A stretch of DNA of 64,000 nucleotides from Streptomyces iconiensis (lineage in GTDB: Bacteria > Actinomycetota > Actinomycetes > Streptomycetales > Streptomycetaceae), in contig NZ_JANCPR020000008.1 in assembly GCF_028657195.3 (NCBI RefSeq), positions 62,001-126,000 of the forward strand. The letters run 5' to 3'. The translations under genes were made by a program, and so were the position numbers. Below, in pieces: positions 48,191-56,427 of the stretch. Below the pieces are notes generated by a model. The model was not told the DNA's origin and made no database searches. It saw only the letters and a list, made by a program, of their open reading frames with translations. How positions within the stretch are numbered: the first letter of the stretch is position 1; every line of letters begins with the position of its first letter.

Positions 48191-49420
48191 ATGACCTCAC
48201 ACGCCACCCTGGGCCCCCGCCTGCTCGCGCTGCTGGACGCCGAGTGCGCGGCGGAGGCGGCGGCGCACCCGGGTACCGAGGCCGCCGACCTGCGGCAGGG
48301 CGTGTGGCTGCGCTGGTTCGAGCACGTACGGCGGCACGGCCCTCCCGCGCGTCCCGCGGCGTGGCTGCGCGCCGCCGTACGTACCGAGGTGCGGCCCGCG
48401 CGCAGGAGGCAGCGGCGCGAGGTGCCGATAGGGCCCCCGCACGTGCCGCGGCAGCGCCGGGTGACGGTGACGGCGGCGGACGGCAGGGGCGACACCGCCT
48501 CCGAGACCGAAGCACCGTTGCTGGCCGACGAGCGCCGCCGCGACCTCGCGGTCGCCGTCGCGCTGCTGCCCAGCCGCTGCCCCTCCGTACTGCGGGCCCT
48601 CCTCGCCGGAGAGGACCTCACCTACCCGGAAATCGCACGGGAGTTGGGTATCTCACAGGGCAGCGTGGGTCCCCTCCGTTCCCGATGTCTGGAATGCCTG
48701 CGCAGAATGCTCAGGGCGGAGGTTGCACCCCCTGAACTCCGGGGAATGGTGCCAGAGGCAACCGGCGTCACCAGGGCAGACAGCACGGGCGCGACACCCT
48801 CAGACCCGCGCGCCCGCGCACACGATTTGGGGAGGCATGCGCGCATGGGCATGAGCGTGACCATCTCTGCGGCGAACGAGCACGACGCCGAACAGATACT
48901 GAAACTCCAGTACCTCTGCTTCCAGAGCGAGGCCGAGCTGTACGGCGACTACCGCATCGACCCGCTCGTCCAGACCCTCGACGACTTCCGGGCCCAACTG
49001 ACGCGCGGCTGCGTCGTGGTGGCCCGGCTCGGTGAGGAGATCGTCGGCTCCGTGCGCGGCTCGGTCGACGAGGACGGCACGGCCGCGATCGGCAGGCTCT
49101 GCGTCCACCCCCGCCTCCAGGGCCATGGCCTCGGCGGCCGTCTGCTCACCGCCGTAGAGGCCCGCCTGGCAACGGAGTTCGGCGCCAAGCGGTACCGGCT
49201 CGTCACCGGGAACCGCAGCGAGGGGAACCTGCGGTTGTACCGCAGGTCCGGGTACGCGCCGGTGGGGACCGAACGCGACCGTCAGGTCACGCTTGTCGCC
49301 ATGGCCAAGGACGTGGGGGCCTACGCGACGAGCGTTGCCATGCCCTCGGCCGAGCGGGAGCCCGCGGCTGTGTCGGCGGCTGCGCCTTCGTCCGTGCCCG
49401 AACCGCAGCGGAGCAAGTGA
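48191..49420 (+). CDS. Sigma-70-like region fused in frame to GNAT acetyltransferase
   Basis: One continuous frame of about 409 codons. Residues about 1-190 look like a divergent ECF-type sigma factor: a region 2-like helical part (LLALLDAECAAEAAAH ... GVWLRWFEHVRRHG) and a good region 4 (LTYPEIARELGISQGSVGPL, RSRCLECLRRML). Residues about 219-380 are a GNAT acyltransferase: VTISAANEHDAEQILKLQ, then the acetyl-CoA motif CVHPRLQGHGLGGRLL, and NLRLYRRSGY. In relatives, as I recall, these are two genes. Here no stop separates them, although an internal start exists at 48845. Whether a fusion protein or two products are made is unknown. ATG 48191 is chosen; an earlier in-frame codon at 48164 is possible. 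Confidence 0.7.
   Translation: MTSHATLGPRLLALLDAECAAEAAAHPGTEAADLRQGVWLRWFEHVRRHGPPARPAAWLRAAVRTEVRPARRRQRREVPIGPPHVPRQRRVTVTAADGRGDTASETEAPLLADERRRDLAVAVALLPSRCPSVLRALLAGEDLTYPEIARELGISQGSVGPLRSRCLECLRRMLRAEVAPPELRGMVPEATGVTRADSTGATPSDPRARAHDLGRHARMGMSVTISAANEHDAEQILKLQYLCFQSEAELYGDYRIDPLVQTLDDFRAQLTRGCVVVARLGEEIVGSVRGSVDEDGTAAIGRLCVHPRLQGHGLGGRLLTAVEARLATEFGAKRYRLVTGNRSEGNLRLYRRSGYAPVGTERDRQVTLVAMAKDVGAYATSVAMPSAEREPAAVSAAAPSSVPEPQRSK
48845..49420 (+). CDS. GNAT N-acetyltransferase, possible independent internal start
   Basis: Within the sigma-GNAT frame, GGGGAGG at 48829-48835 stands 9 bases before ATG 48845 (MGMSVTISAAN), which would give a 191-residue stand-alone GNAT enzyme. The acetyl-CoA-binding signature RLQGHGLGGRL and the YRRSGYAPVG C-terminal motif are intact. 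The ribosome site argues that at least part of the acetyltransferase is made separately from the sigma-like domain. The substrate is unknown. Confidence 0.55.
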   Translation: MGMSVTISAANEHDAEQILKLQYLCFQSEAELYGDYRIDPLVQTLDDFRAQLTRGCVVVARLGEEIVGSVRGSVDEDGTAAIGRLCVHPRLQGHGLGGRLLTAVEARLATEFGAKRYRLVTGNRSEGNLRLYRRSGYAPVGTERDRQVTLVAMAKDVGAYATSVAMPSAEREPAAVSAAAPSSVPEPQRSK

Positions 49421-49433
49421 GGCGAACGACTGT

Positions 49434-49459
49434 GGGGCGCCCCGGGGACGGGGCGCCCC
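49434..49459. terminator. Bidirectional hairpin terminator
   Basis: An 11-bp perfect stem GGGGCGCCCCG with its complement and loop GGGA, between the convergent GNAT and membrane-protein genes. Confidence 0.8.
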
Positions 49460-49588
49460 TGTCTGCGCTGTGCGGGCTGCGAGTTCCCCCTGGCTCCTCG
49501 AACAGGGAGGCGCCCCCATGGCTTGGAGCGCCCGCGCGCCGGAGCCGTATATAGGGCACGGTCCCGCGCCCCTCCGGGACTCGCCGGG

Positions 49589-50032
49589 CTACGCGAGGGC
49601 CGTGCTGGTGGCCGCGCGGGTGCGGCGGAGCCACAGCAGGCCCGTCACCGGGAGGATGACGGGGATGAAGAGGTACCCCATCCCGTAGTCCGACCAGACC
49701 GTGGCATCGGGGAAGGCCGAGGGCTCGACCAGCGTCCACGTTCCTACCGTGAGCACGCCGAGCAGTTCGACGGCGCAGCACGCGAGTGCGGCCTTGCGGG
49801 CTCCTTCACCGCCCTTGACCAGCGCGACGGTGATGAACGCGTAGACGAGCGCGGCGACGGCCGACAGCACATAGGCGAGCGGCGCTTCGTCGAAGCGCGT
49901 GGTGAGCTGTACGAGCGAACGCGAGGCCGCGCCCACGGTGAAGATCCCGTACAGCGTGACCAGCAGCTTGCCGGGTCCGCTGCTGATTCCGCCGCCGCTG
50001 CCGCCGCTCTTGGCCGCCATCGCGTCACGCAC
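49589..50032 (-). CDS. Integral membrane protein, four spans, unknown function
   Basis: A 147-residue membrane protein with four hydrophobic segments (LLVTLYGIFTVGAASRSL, VLSAVAALVYAFITVALV, LACCAVELLGVLTVGTW, MGYLFIPVILPVTGLLWL) and a Gly/Ser-rich N-terminus. It is a conserved-looking actinobacterial protein without a named function. GTG 50032 is chosen because GGGGAGG lies 8 bases upstream; ATG 50020 is an alternative. It overlaps the stop of the upstream membrane gene by 8 bases, so the two small membrane proteins are coupled and may form a complex. Confidence 0.75.
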   Translation of the reverse strand: MRDAMAAKSGGSGGGISSGPGKLLVTLYGIFTVGAASRSLVQLTTRFDEAPLAYVLSAVAALVYAFITVALVKGGEGARKAALACCAVELLGVLTVGTWTLVEPSAFPDATVWSDYGMGYLFIPVILPVTGLLWLRRTRAATSTALA

Positions 50033-50396
50033 CGGTGCCGCCTCCCCAGATGTCATGGAGCCGCACCTGCAGCACCGCCAGCACCAGGGCGCCCGCGACG
50101 ACCGTCAGCGAGCCCCACTTGGTGCGTTCCGTCAGTGAGATCAGCCCGACCACCGGTACACACGCCACAACTCCGGCGAGGTACGAGACGAAGATCACCG
50201 AGCCGTCGGCGGCCGTCTCGCCGTGCGCCAGCCGCACGATCCCCACCACGAGCTGTACCAGCGCGAGCACCGTCACCACGGCCATGCCGATGAAGTGCCA
50301 GTCCTTGGTCGGCTGGTCGCGGAACGCCGCCCAGCCGCACCACGCGGCCAGCGCGAGCGCGGCCACGGCGAGCGTGACGGTGAGCGGGGTGAGCAT
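50025..50396 (-). CDS. Integral membrane protein, four spans, unknown function
   Basis: A 123-residue protein with four hydrophobic segments (LTVTLAVAALALAAWCGWAAF, HFIGMAVVTVLALVQLVVGI, VIFVSYLAGVVACVPVVGL, SLTVVAGALVLAVLQVRL). It is the first gene of a pair with the membrane protein downstream. TAGACT (50409 to 50404) ends 7 bases before the ATG, a leaderless pattern that supports the start. No family function recognised. Divergent from the HAD phosphatase. Confidence 0.75.
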   Translation of the reverse strand: MLTPLTVTLAVAALALAAWCGWAAFRDQPTKDWHFIGMAVVTVLALVQLVVGIVRLAHGETAADGSVIFVSYLAGVVACVPVVGLISLTERTKWGSLTVVAGALVLAVLQVRLHDIWGGGTGA

Positions 50397-50467
50397 GGAC
50401 AGGAGTCTAAGAGAGCGCGTACGCCCGCCCACGTGCGCCCCCGTCACCCCACGTACGCTCGGGCCCC

Positions 50468-51121
50468 ATGAAGATCGACGCCCCCGTGACCCTGCTGTTC
50501 GACAACGACGGCACCCTGCTCTCCTCCATGGAGTCCGTGATCCGCTGCTGGACCACCTGGGCCCGCGAGTACGGGATCAGCGCGGAGGACTTCGCCGCCG
50601 TCGGGCTGCACGGCCGCCCGGCAGCCGAGATCGTGCGTGACCTGGTTCCCGCCGAGCGGGTGGCCGAGGCGCTGCACCGTATCGAGCGCCTGGAGATCGA
50701 GGACGTGGCGCAGGGCGGCGTCGTCCAGCTGCCGGGCACCGCCGCGCTGCTGGCCTCGCTGCCCGAGGGGAGCTGGGCCGTCGTCACCTCGGCGACCCGC
50801 GAACTGGCCGACGCCAGGCTGCGCCGGGTCGGTATCGAGGCACCCCTGGTGATCGCGGCCGACGACATCACGCGCGGTAAGCCCGACCCCGAGCCGTATC
50901 TGCTCGCCGCCTCCAAACTGGGCGCCGACCCGGCACGCTGCGTGGTCTTCGAGGACGCACCCGCCGGCCTGGAGTCGGGCCGCAGGGCCGGTATGTGGAC
51001 CGTGGGGTTGGCCACAACCCACAGCGCCGACGAGCTGCGCGCCGACGCCGTCGTAGAGAACCTCGCGGCCGTGTCCGCGCAGGTCACAGGGGATGGAGTG
51101 GCGGTCACCGCCGGAGCCTGA
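50468..51121 (+). CDS. HAD-family hydrolase
   Basis: A 217-residue phosphatase of the haloacid dehalogenase superfamily, subclass with a small helical cap, similar to sugar-phosphate phosphatases (YfbT/GPP-like). Motif I LLFDNDGTLL gives the nucleophile Asp and the acid/base Asp. Motif II is VVTSATRELA. The motif III Lys is in ITRGKPDPEPYL and motif IV is VFEDAPAGLESG. Likely substrate is a sugar phosphate or polyol phosphate. TACGCT (50454-50459) ends 8 bases before the ATG, suggesting a leaderless message. Confidence 0.9.
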   Translation: MKIDAPVTLLFDNDGTLLSSMESVIRCWTTWAREYGISAEDFAAVGLHGRPAAEIVRDLVPAERVAEALHRIERLEIEDVAQGGVVQLPGTAALLASLPEGSWAVVTSATRELADARLRRVGIEAPLVIAADDITRGKPDPEPYLLAASKLGADPARCVVFEDAPAGLESGRRAGMWTVGLATTHSADELRADAVVENLAAVSAQVTGDGVAVTAGA

Positions 51122-51237
51122 GGCCGGGGTGCGCGCAGGGGCCGGCCGCCGGCGGGCCACCGCTTCAGTCCACGGCGGTGTCCGTCATGCGGACAGTTCT
51201 CTCCGGTCTTCGCGCGCCTTCTGCTTTACTGGGCACC

Positions 51238-51345
51238 ATGAACACGACGAGCTGCCGCACCCTTGCGACCGAGGCGAAACTGACGCCCGGTGCTCGTTGT
51301 ATGTGCGACTGGCCGCGCTCCACGCGGCGAATGTGTGCCCGCTGA
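51238..51345 (+). CDS. Cys/Met leader peptide upstream of metN
   Basis: A 35-codon ORF (MNTTSCRTLATEAKL start) ending in two clusters of the relevant codons: GARCMCDW at positions 18-25 and RRMCAR at 30-35. TTTACT (51225-51230) ends 7 bases before its ATG, so it would be the first thing translated from a leaderless transcript. A short hairpin lies between the two Cys/Met clusters and two more follow the stop. This is the organisation of a ribosome-mediated attenuator that senses cysteine or methionine supply. It is inference; no such peptide is known to me for this locus. Confidence 0.5.
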   Translation: MNTTSCRTLATEAKLTPGARCMCDWPRSTRRMCAR

Positions 51346-51413
51346 GGGCCCCCGCCTGAGCTGACCGAGGCGACTCGCGCCCCGAAGCGAGTCCCGGAAC
51401 CGCGCCTCCGCGG
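51312..51413 (+). promoter_or_regulatory. Hairpins of candidate met leader attenuator
   Basis: Three hairpins: GCCGCG-CTCCA-CGCGGC (51312-51328) inside the leader ORF, GACTCGC with GCGAGTC (51372-51393), and CCGCG-CCTC-CGCGG (51400-51413). They could switch with leader translation. No SAM- or B12-riboswitch core was recognised. The rest of the 260-base leader to metN (51414-51607) shows no further gene. Confidence 0.4.
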
Positions 51414-51607
51414 AGACGGAGAGCGAACGTCGCACGACGCAGCCCCCGCACCGCCACCACGGCATGCGGCCCGGCGCTGCCGCGACGGCGCGGCACCTCG
51501 GAGAGCTGCAGCACGCCACGGAACGGACCGCCCCGAGCTGCGCGCTGTCCGCGCGCCCGGCCTGGGCATACGGCAGTCCACACACACCCACCAACAACGG
51601 AAACACT

Positions 51608-52699
51608 GTGATTACGACACAGGACCTGACGAAGGTCTACCGCACCCGTGACCGCGAGGTCACCGCCCTCGACGGCGTCAACCTGCACGTCCGCGAGGGC
51701 GAGGTCTTCGGCGTCGTCGGCCAGAGCGGCGCCGGGAAGTCCTCACTCATCCGCTGCGTCAACCTCCTCGAACGCCCCACATCCGGCACCGTCACCGTCG
51801 ACGGACAGGACCTCACGGCCCTCGCGGGCAAGGGGAACGACAAGCGTGCCGGACGCGAGCTGCGCGCGGCGCGCGGCCGTATCGGCATGGTCTTCCAGCA
51901 CTTCAACCTGCTCTCCTCGCGCACCGTGCTCGGCAACGTCGAACTGCCGCTGGAGATCCTCGGCCACTCCGGCCAGGAGCGCACCCGTAAGGCCAGGGAA
52001 CTGCTCGACCTCGTCGGCCTCGCCGACAAGGCGAACACCCACCCCGCGCAGCTCTCCGGCGGTCAGAAGCAGCGCGTCGGCATCGCACGCGCGCTCGCCG
52101 GCGACCCGAAGGTGCTGCTCTCCGACGAGGCCACCTCGGCGCTCGACCCCGAGACCACCCGCTCCGTGCTCCAGCTCCTGCGGGACCTCAACAAGCAGCT
52201 CGGCCTGACCGTGCTGCTGATCACGCACGAGATGGAGGTCGTCAAGGCCGTCTGCGACTCGGCCGCGCTCATGAAGAACGGCCGCTTCACCGAGTCGGGC
52301 ACCGTTCCCGGACTGCTCGCCACTCCCGGCTCCGAGCTGGCCCGCGAGCTGTTCCCCGTCGGCGGAGTGCCCTCGGCGCCCGGCCGTACGGTCGTCGACG
52401 TCACCTTCCACGGTGAGACCACGACCGAGCCGGTGATCTCCAAGCTGTCGCGCACCTACAACGTCGACATCTCCATCCTCGGCGCCGCCATGGACACCGT
52501 CGCGGGCAAGCAGGTCGGCCGGATGCGCATCGAGCTGCCCGGCAGCTTCGAGGACAACGTCGTGCCCATCGGGTTCCTGCGCGAGCAGGGCCTGACCGTG
52601 GATGTCGCCGCCGTCGCCGGATCGCCCGGCCTTCCCGTCCCCGATGACGGCGGTCGGCGCGGGCCCGAGGACGTGCGCGTCGAGGAGGGTGCCAAGTGA
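51608..52699 (+). CDS. metN: Methionine ABC transporter ATP-binding protein
   Basis: ATPase of the MetNIQ methionine importer, 363 residues. Walker A GQSGAGKSSL, Q-loop MVFQHFNLL, signature LSGGQKQRVGIARAL, Walker B VLLSDEATSALDP and the switch His in LLITHEM are intact. The C-terminal NIL (C2) domain (about 270-345: VVDVTFHGETTTEPVI) binds methionine and inhibits transport when the cell is replete. GTG 51608 (VITTQDLTKVY) starts the domain; the frame is open upstream into the leader but that part is not conserved-looking. It overlaps the next gene by GTGA. Confidence 0.95.
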   Translation: MITTQDLTKVYRTRDREVTALDGVNLHVREGEVFGVVGQSGAGKSSLIRCVNLLERPTSGTVTVDGQDLTALAGKGNDKRAGRELRAARGRIGMVFQHFNLLSSRTVLGNVELPLEILGHSGQERTRKARELLDLVGLADKANTHPAQLSGGQKQRVGIARALAGDPKVLLSDEATSALDPETTRSVLQLLRDLNKQLGLTVLLITHEMEVVKAVCDSAALMKNGRFTESGTVPGLLATPGSELARELFPVGGVPSAPGRTVVDVTFHGETTTEPVISKLSRTYNVDISILGAAMDTVAGKQVGRMRIELPGSFEDNVVPIGFLREQGLTVDVAAVAGSPGLPVPDDGGRRGPEDVRVEEGAK

Positions 52700-54228
52700 G
52701 CTGGTCCGAAATACAGCCGCTGCTCTCGCAGGGCTTCCTCGACACCCTCTACATGGTCGGCTGGTCCACCCTCATCGCGGTCCTCATCGGGCTTCCGCTC
52801 GGGGTGCTGCTCGTCCTCACGGACAGGGGCGGCCTGCTCGGGAACGCGCCCGTCAACAAGGTCGTCGGCGCGATCGTGAACATCGGCAGGTCGCTGCCCT
52901 TCATCATTCTGCTGATCGCGCTGATCCCCTTCACCCGCTTCCTGGTCGGCAGCTTCATCGGTCCGACGGCGGCCATCGTGCCGCTGGCCATCGGCGCCAT
53001 CCCGTTCTTCGCGCGGCTCGTCGAGTCGGCCGTGCGCGAGGTCGACAAGGGGCTGGTCGAGGCCGTGCAGGCCATGGGCGGCGGCACCCCCACCGTCGTC
53101 TTCAAGGCACTGCTGCCGCAGGCACTGCCCTCCCTGGTCGCGGGCCTGACCACGACCGTCATCGTGCTCATCGGGTACTCGGCGATGGCGGGAACCGTCG
53201 GCGGCGGCGGACTGGGCTCCGTCGCCGTGCAGTACGGCTACCAGCGCTTCGAGACCAGCGTCATGATCGCCACCGTGGTCGCGCTGATCGTCATCGTCAC
53301 CGCCGTGCAGCTCGTCGGGGACGCCGTCGTCCGTGGCGTGGCAGCGCACAGAGGCGGTGCCGCCGGTGGCGCAGCGGGCGCTTCGGGGCGGCTCGCGCGC
53401 CTGGGCCGGGGCCGTACGGTCGCCGTCACAGCGGCGGTCGTCGTCCCCCTCGCGCTGATCGGCTACGGCCTCGGCACGGGCGGCGACGACAAACAGACCC
53501 TCAAGGTCGCCGCCTCCCCGACCCCGCACGCGGAGATCCTGGAGTACGTCGAGAAGAACCTCGCCAAGAAGGAGGGGCTCAAGCTCGACATCCGCAAGTT
53601 CAACGACTACGTCGTGCCCAACACCGCGACCGAGAGCGGCGAGGTCGACGCCAACTTCTTCCAGCACAAGCCGTACCTCGACGACTTCAACGAGAAGAAG
53701 AACACCCACATCGAGCCCGTCGTCAACGTCGAGCTGGAGCCGCTCGCCCTCTACTCCAAGAAGGCGGGCGACCTCAAGGACCTCACAGCGGGCAAGACCG
53801 TCGCGGTACCCAACGACAGCACCAACGAGGGCCGCGCCCTCCACCTGCTGGCCGACAACGGCGTCATCGAGCTGAAGTCCGGCGCCGGCGCCGAGGCCAC
53901 CCTCGGCGACGTCACCGACGACAAGGGCCTCAACTTCAAGGAGCTGGAGGCAGCCTCCGTACCGCGTGCCCTCGACGACGTGGACGCGGCCGTCATCAAC
54001 GGCAACTACGCCGTCGACACCGGCCTCAACCCCTCCAAGGACGCCCTCGCCGCCGAGAAGGTCAAGGGAAATCCCTACGCCAACTTCCTCGCGGTGAAGG
54101 ACGGAAACCAGGACGACCCCCGGATCAAGAAGCTCGCCAAGCTCCTCAACTCCGACGAGGTCAAGCACTTCATCGAGAACAAGTACAAGGGGGGCATCGC
54201 CCCGGCATTCGGACCTGTGGGATCGTGA
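52696..54228 (+). CDS. metI: Methionine ABC permease MetI fused to binding protein MetQ
   Basis: A single 510-residue polypeptide. Residues 1-220 are the MetI permease with five membrane spans (LYMVGWSTLIAVLIGLPLGV; the ABC-coupling loop near RLVESAVREVDKGLVEAVQAM). A Gly/Ala linker leads to an extra hydrophobic segment (TVAVTAAVVVPLALIGYGLG, about 237-256). The rest is a full NlpA/MetQ binding protein (TLKVAASPTPHAEILEYV, FFQHKPYLDDFNEK, TVAVPNDSTNEGRALHLL, NYAVDTGL). No lipobox Cys is present. MetI normally ends in the cytoplasm, so the added helix would place MetQ outside. In most bacteria these are two genes. GTG 52696 overlaps the metN stop. Confidence 0.92.
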   Translation: MSWSEIQPLLSQGFLDTLYMVGWSTLIAVLIGLPLGVLLVLTDRGGLLGNAPVNKVVGAIVNIGRSLPFIILLIALIPFTRFLVGSFIGPTAAIVPLAIGAIPFFARLVESAVREVDKGLVEAVQAMGGGTPTVVFKALLPQALPSLVAGLTTTVIVLIGYSAMAGTVGGGGLGSVAVQYGYQRFETSVMIATVVALIVIVTAVQLVGDAVVRGVAAHRGGAAGGAAGASGRLARLGRGRTVAVTAAVVVPLALIGYGLGTGGDDKQTLKVAASPTPHAEILEYVEKNLAKKEGLKLDIRKFNDYVVPNTATESGEVDANFFQHKPYLDDFNEKKNTHIEPVVNVELEPLALYSKKAGDLKDLTAGKTVAVPNDSTNEGRALHLLADNGVIELKSGAGAEATLGDVTDDKGLNFKELEAASVPRALDDVDAAVINGNYAVDTGLNPSKDALAAEKVKGNPYANFLAVKDGNQDDPRIKKLAKLLNSDEVKHFIENKYKGGIAPAFGPVGS

Positions 54229-54267
54229 GTCGGACGGGTTGAGTCCCCGTATCGACAAGTCTCTTAC

Positions 54268-54305
54268 CAGCGCCGGGGCCCCCTCCCCAGAGGGCCCCGG
54301 CGCTG
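54268..54305 (+). terminator. metN-metIQ terminator
   Basis: A 14-bp stem (CAGCGCCGGGGCCC with its complement) and a 10-base loop, 40 bases after the stop. Confidence 0.85.
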
Positions 54306-54360
54306 CACATCACGGTGCCGATGCTGCATGCTGTGCACCCCGACGTGTATGGAGCGGCGC

Positions 54361-55035
54361 ATGACATCGACCTTCCCGGACATCTCGATCAGCACGGACC
54401 GGCTCGTGCTGCGCCCGTTCGAGGAAGCGGACGTCCCGGCCCTCACCGAGATGATGGCGGACGACCAGATCAGCGCCTGGATGAGTCGGCCCATGCCCTA
54501 CACCCGCGCTGAGGCCAGGGAGTTCTGCCTCCGGCAGGCCCCCGCACGGCGCACGACGGGACGCGGCATCGTGCTCGCCGTCACCGAGTTCCTCACCCAG
54601 CGCCTCGTCGGCCTCGTCGAACTGGACGGCACGGACTGGCGCATGCTCTCCTCCGAGGTCACCTACGCCACCGCCTCCTGGGCCCGCGGCGAGGGATACG
54701 CCTCCGAAGCCGTGCTCGCGCTGGCCCAATGGCTCTTCCAGGACCACAAGTTCGAGCGCCTGGAACTGCGCACGGCGGCGGACAACACGGCGGCGCAGCA
54801 GGTCGCCCAGAAGCTCGGCTGCATCAGCGAGGGCGTACTGCGCAACGCGTGGATAGCCAGGACCCGCACGGAGGACTGGGGAACGCCCCGCCCCGAGTCG
54901 GGCGGAGGCTGGGCCGAGATCCGCACCGACCTCATCGTCTGGAGCCTGCTCCCCGAGGATCTCGACGTCTCCTTCGAGCAGATGGCCGAGGCCGGCGGCT
55001 ACGCGCCCTATCCCGACTGGCCCCAGGGCGTCTGA
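54361..55035 (+). CDS. GNAT-family N-acetyltransferase (RimJ/RimL-like)
   Basis: A 224-residue acetyl-CoA-dependent transferase of the Acetyltransf_3 group, which acetylates protein N-termini or small amines. N-terminal STDRLVLRPFEEADVPALTEMM, the acetyl-CoA motif WARGEGYASEAVLALAQWLF and ELRTAADNTAAQQVAQKLGC are conserved; the C-terminal extension ends in an aromatic AGGYAPYPDWP. ATG 54361 follows GGAGCGGCGC. The substrate is unknown. Confidence 0.9.
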   Translation: MTSTFPDISISTDRLVLRPFEEADVPALTEMMADDQISAWMSRPMPYTRAEAREFCLRQAPARRTTGRGIVLAVTEFLTQRLVGLVELDGTDWRMLSSEVTYATASWARGEGYASEAVLALAQWLFQDHKFERLELRTAADNTAAQQVAQKLGCISEGVLRNAWIARTRTEDWGTPRPESGGGWAEIRTDLIVWSLLPEDLDVSFEQMAEAGGYAPYPDWPQGV

Positions 55036-55197
55036 CCCGGGGCGTCCGACGACCGCGCCCCCGCGGCGTCCGCTCCGGCAACACCAGGTGACCGGCCGCA
55101 CGCCTGGGGTGAGGGGCGGCCGACAGCTCCGGAACAGGGGTACTCTCAGGGAGCCCCGACCTGCGATGAGCCCAGACCAGCCAGGAGACACGCACCC

Positions 55198-56427
55198 ATG
55201 GCCGACCGCGTCACCGTGATCGGGTGGGACGGTTCGCCGCTGACGGAGGCCGCCCGCTCCGCACTCGGAGCCGCCACCCTCGTCGCCGGAGCCGCGCACC
55301 ACCTCGCGCTTCCCGAGGTGCCGGAGCACGCCGAGCGCATCCGCCTCGGCAGTGCCACCCTCGCGGCCCGCCGGATCGCACGTCACCGCGGCTCGGCCGT
55401 CGTGCTCGCCGACGGCGACCCCGGCTTCTTCGGCGTCGTAAGGACCCTGCGCGCGCCCGAACACGGCCTGGAGGTCGAGGTGGTGCCCGCTGTCTCCTCC
55501 GTCGCCGCCGCCTTCGCGCGTGCCGGGATGCCCTGGGACGACGCACAGCTCGTGGTCGCCCACACCCGCACCCTGCGCCGCGCCGTGAACGTGTGCCGCG
55601 CGCACAAGAAGGTCGCCGTCCTCACCTCGCCCGGCGCCGGGCCCGCCGAACTCGCCCTGCTGCTCACGGGAATCCACCGCACCTTCGTCATCTGCGAGGC
55701 ACTCGGCACCGACCGCGAAGAGGTCACCGTCCTCACCTCCGACAAGGTCGCCGACCACACCTGGCGCGACCCCAGCGTCGTCATCGTCGTCGGCGGTACG
55801 GGCGCCGGAGCCGAGACGGGCACCACCCAGGGCAGCGGATGGATCGCGGGCCACGACGTCGGCTACCCGCCGGCCGTACGCGGCTGGGCGCTGCCCATCG
55901 CCGAGTACGCGGGCCAGGCGGCACCCGGCAGGGCGAGCGAGTCCCCGCAACTGCGCGCCGCCCAACTGGCCAGGCTCGGGCCACGCGTGGGCGACCTGGT
56001 GTGGGACATCGGCGCGGGGAACGGAGCGCTTTCGGTCGAGGCGGCACGCTTCGGCGCCGCGGTGATCGCCGTGGACAGCGACGCTGACGCGTGCGCCCGC
56101 ACCCATGCGGCGGCCCGGCGCTTCGGGGTCCAACTGGAGACCGTGCACGGCGCGGCCCCGCACGTACTGGAGGATCTGCCCGAGCCCGACGTCGTACGCG
56201 TCGGGGGCGGGGGAGTGGCCACGGTCACCGCCGTCGCGGAACGACGCCCCACGCGCCTCGTCACGCACGCCGCCACCAGGGACGAGGCGGAAGCGATCGG
56301 AAGGGCGCTCACCGAAGGCGGATACGCGGTGGAGTGTGCGCTACTCCAGTCGGTGGAGCTGGACACCGGTAGCTGGGCGGAAACTGAACGCGCGGTTGTG
56401 TTCCTGCTGTCCGGTGTCCGTATCTGA
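55198..56427 (+). CDS. cobL: Precorrin-6Y C5,15-methyltransferase (decarboxylating), CbiE-CbiT fusion
   Basis: A bifunctional corrin enzyme of 409 residues in aerobic cobalamin synthesis. It methylates C5 and C15 of precorrin-6Y/precorrin-7 and decarboxylates the acetate side chain. The N-terminal CbiE domain is a tetrapyrrole methylase (VTVIGWDGSPLTEAARSALG, LADGDPGFFGVV, VEVVPAVSSVAAAFARAG). The C-terminal CbiT domain has SAM motif VWDIGAGNGALSVEAARFG. It lies upstream of the BluB-CobT gene, with about 255 bp between. A TACTCT box at 55141-55146 may start its transcript. Confidence 0.93.
   Translation: MADRVTVIGWDGSPLTEAARSALGAATLVAGAAHHLALPEVPEHAERIRLGSATLAARRIARHRGSAVVLADGDPGFFGVVRTLRAPEHGLEVEVVPAVSSVAAAFARAGMPWDDAQLVVAHTRTLRRAVNVCRAHKKVAVLTSPGAGPAELALLLTGIHRTFVICEALGTDREEVTVLTSDKVADHTWRDPSVVIVVGGTGAGAETGTTQGSGWIAGHDVGYPPAVRGWALPIAEYAGQAAPGRASESPQLRAAQLARLGPRVGDLVWDIGAGNGALSVEAARFGAAVIAVDSDADACARTHAAARRFGVQLETVHGAAPHVLEDLPEPDVVRVGGGGVATVTAVAERRPTRLVTHAATRDEAEAIGRALTEGGYAVECALLQSVELDTGSWAETERAVVFLLSGVRI

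Noticed and set aside
51122..51607. SAM riboswitch upstream of metN
   Set aside because: Looked for SAM-I/SAM-IV type cores in the leader; none recognised. Hairpins present are short and simple.
51464..51607. N-terminal extension of MetN by 48 codons
   Set aside because: The upstream residues lack conserved character and family members begin at the MITT-type start; the GTG at 51608 fits.
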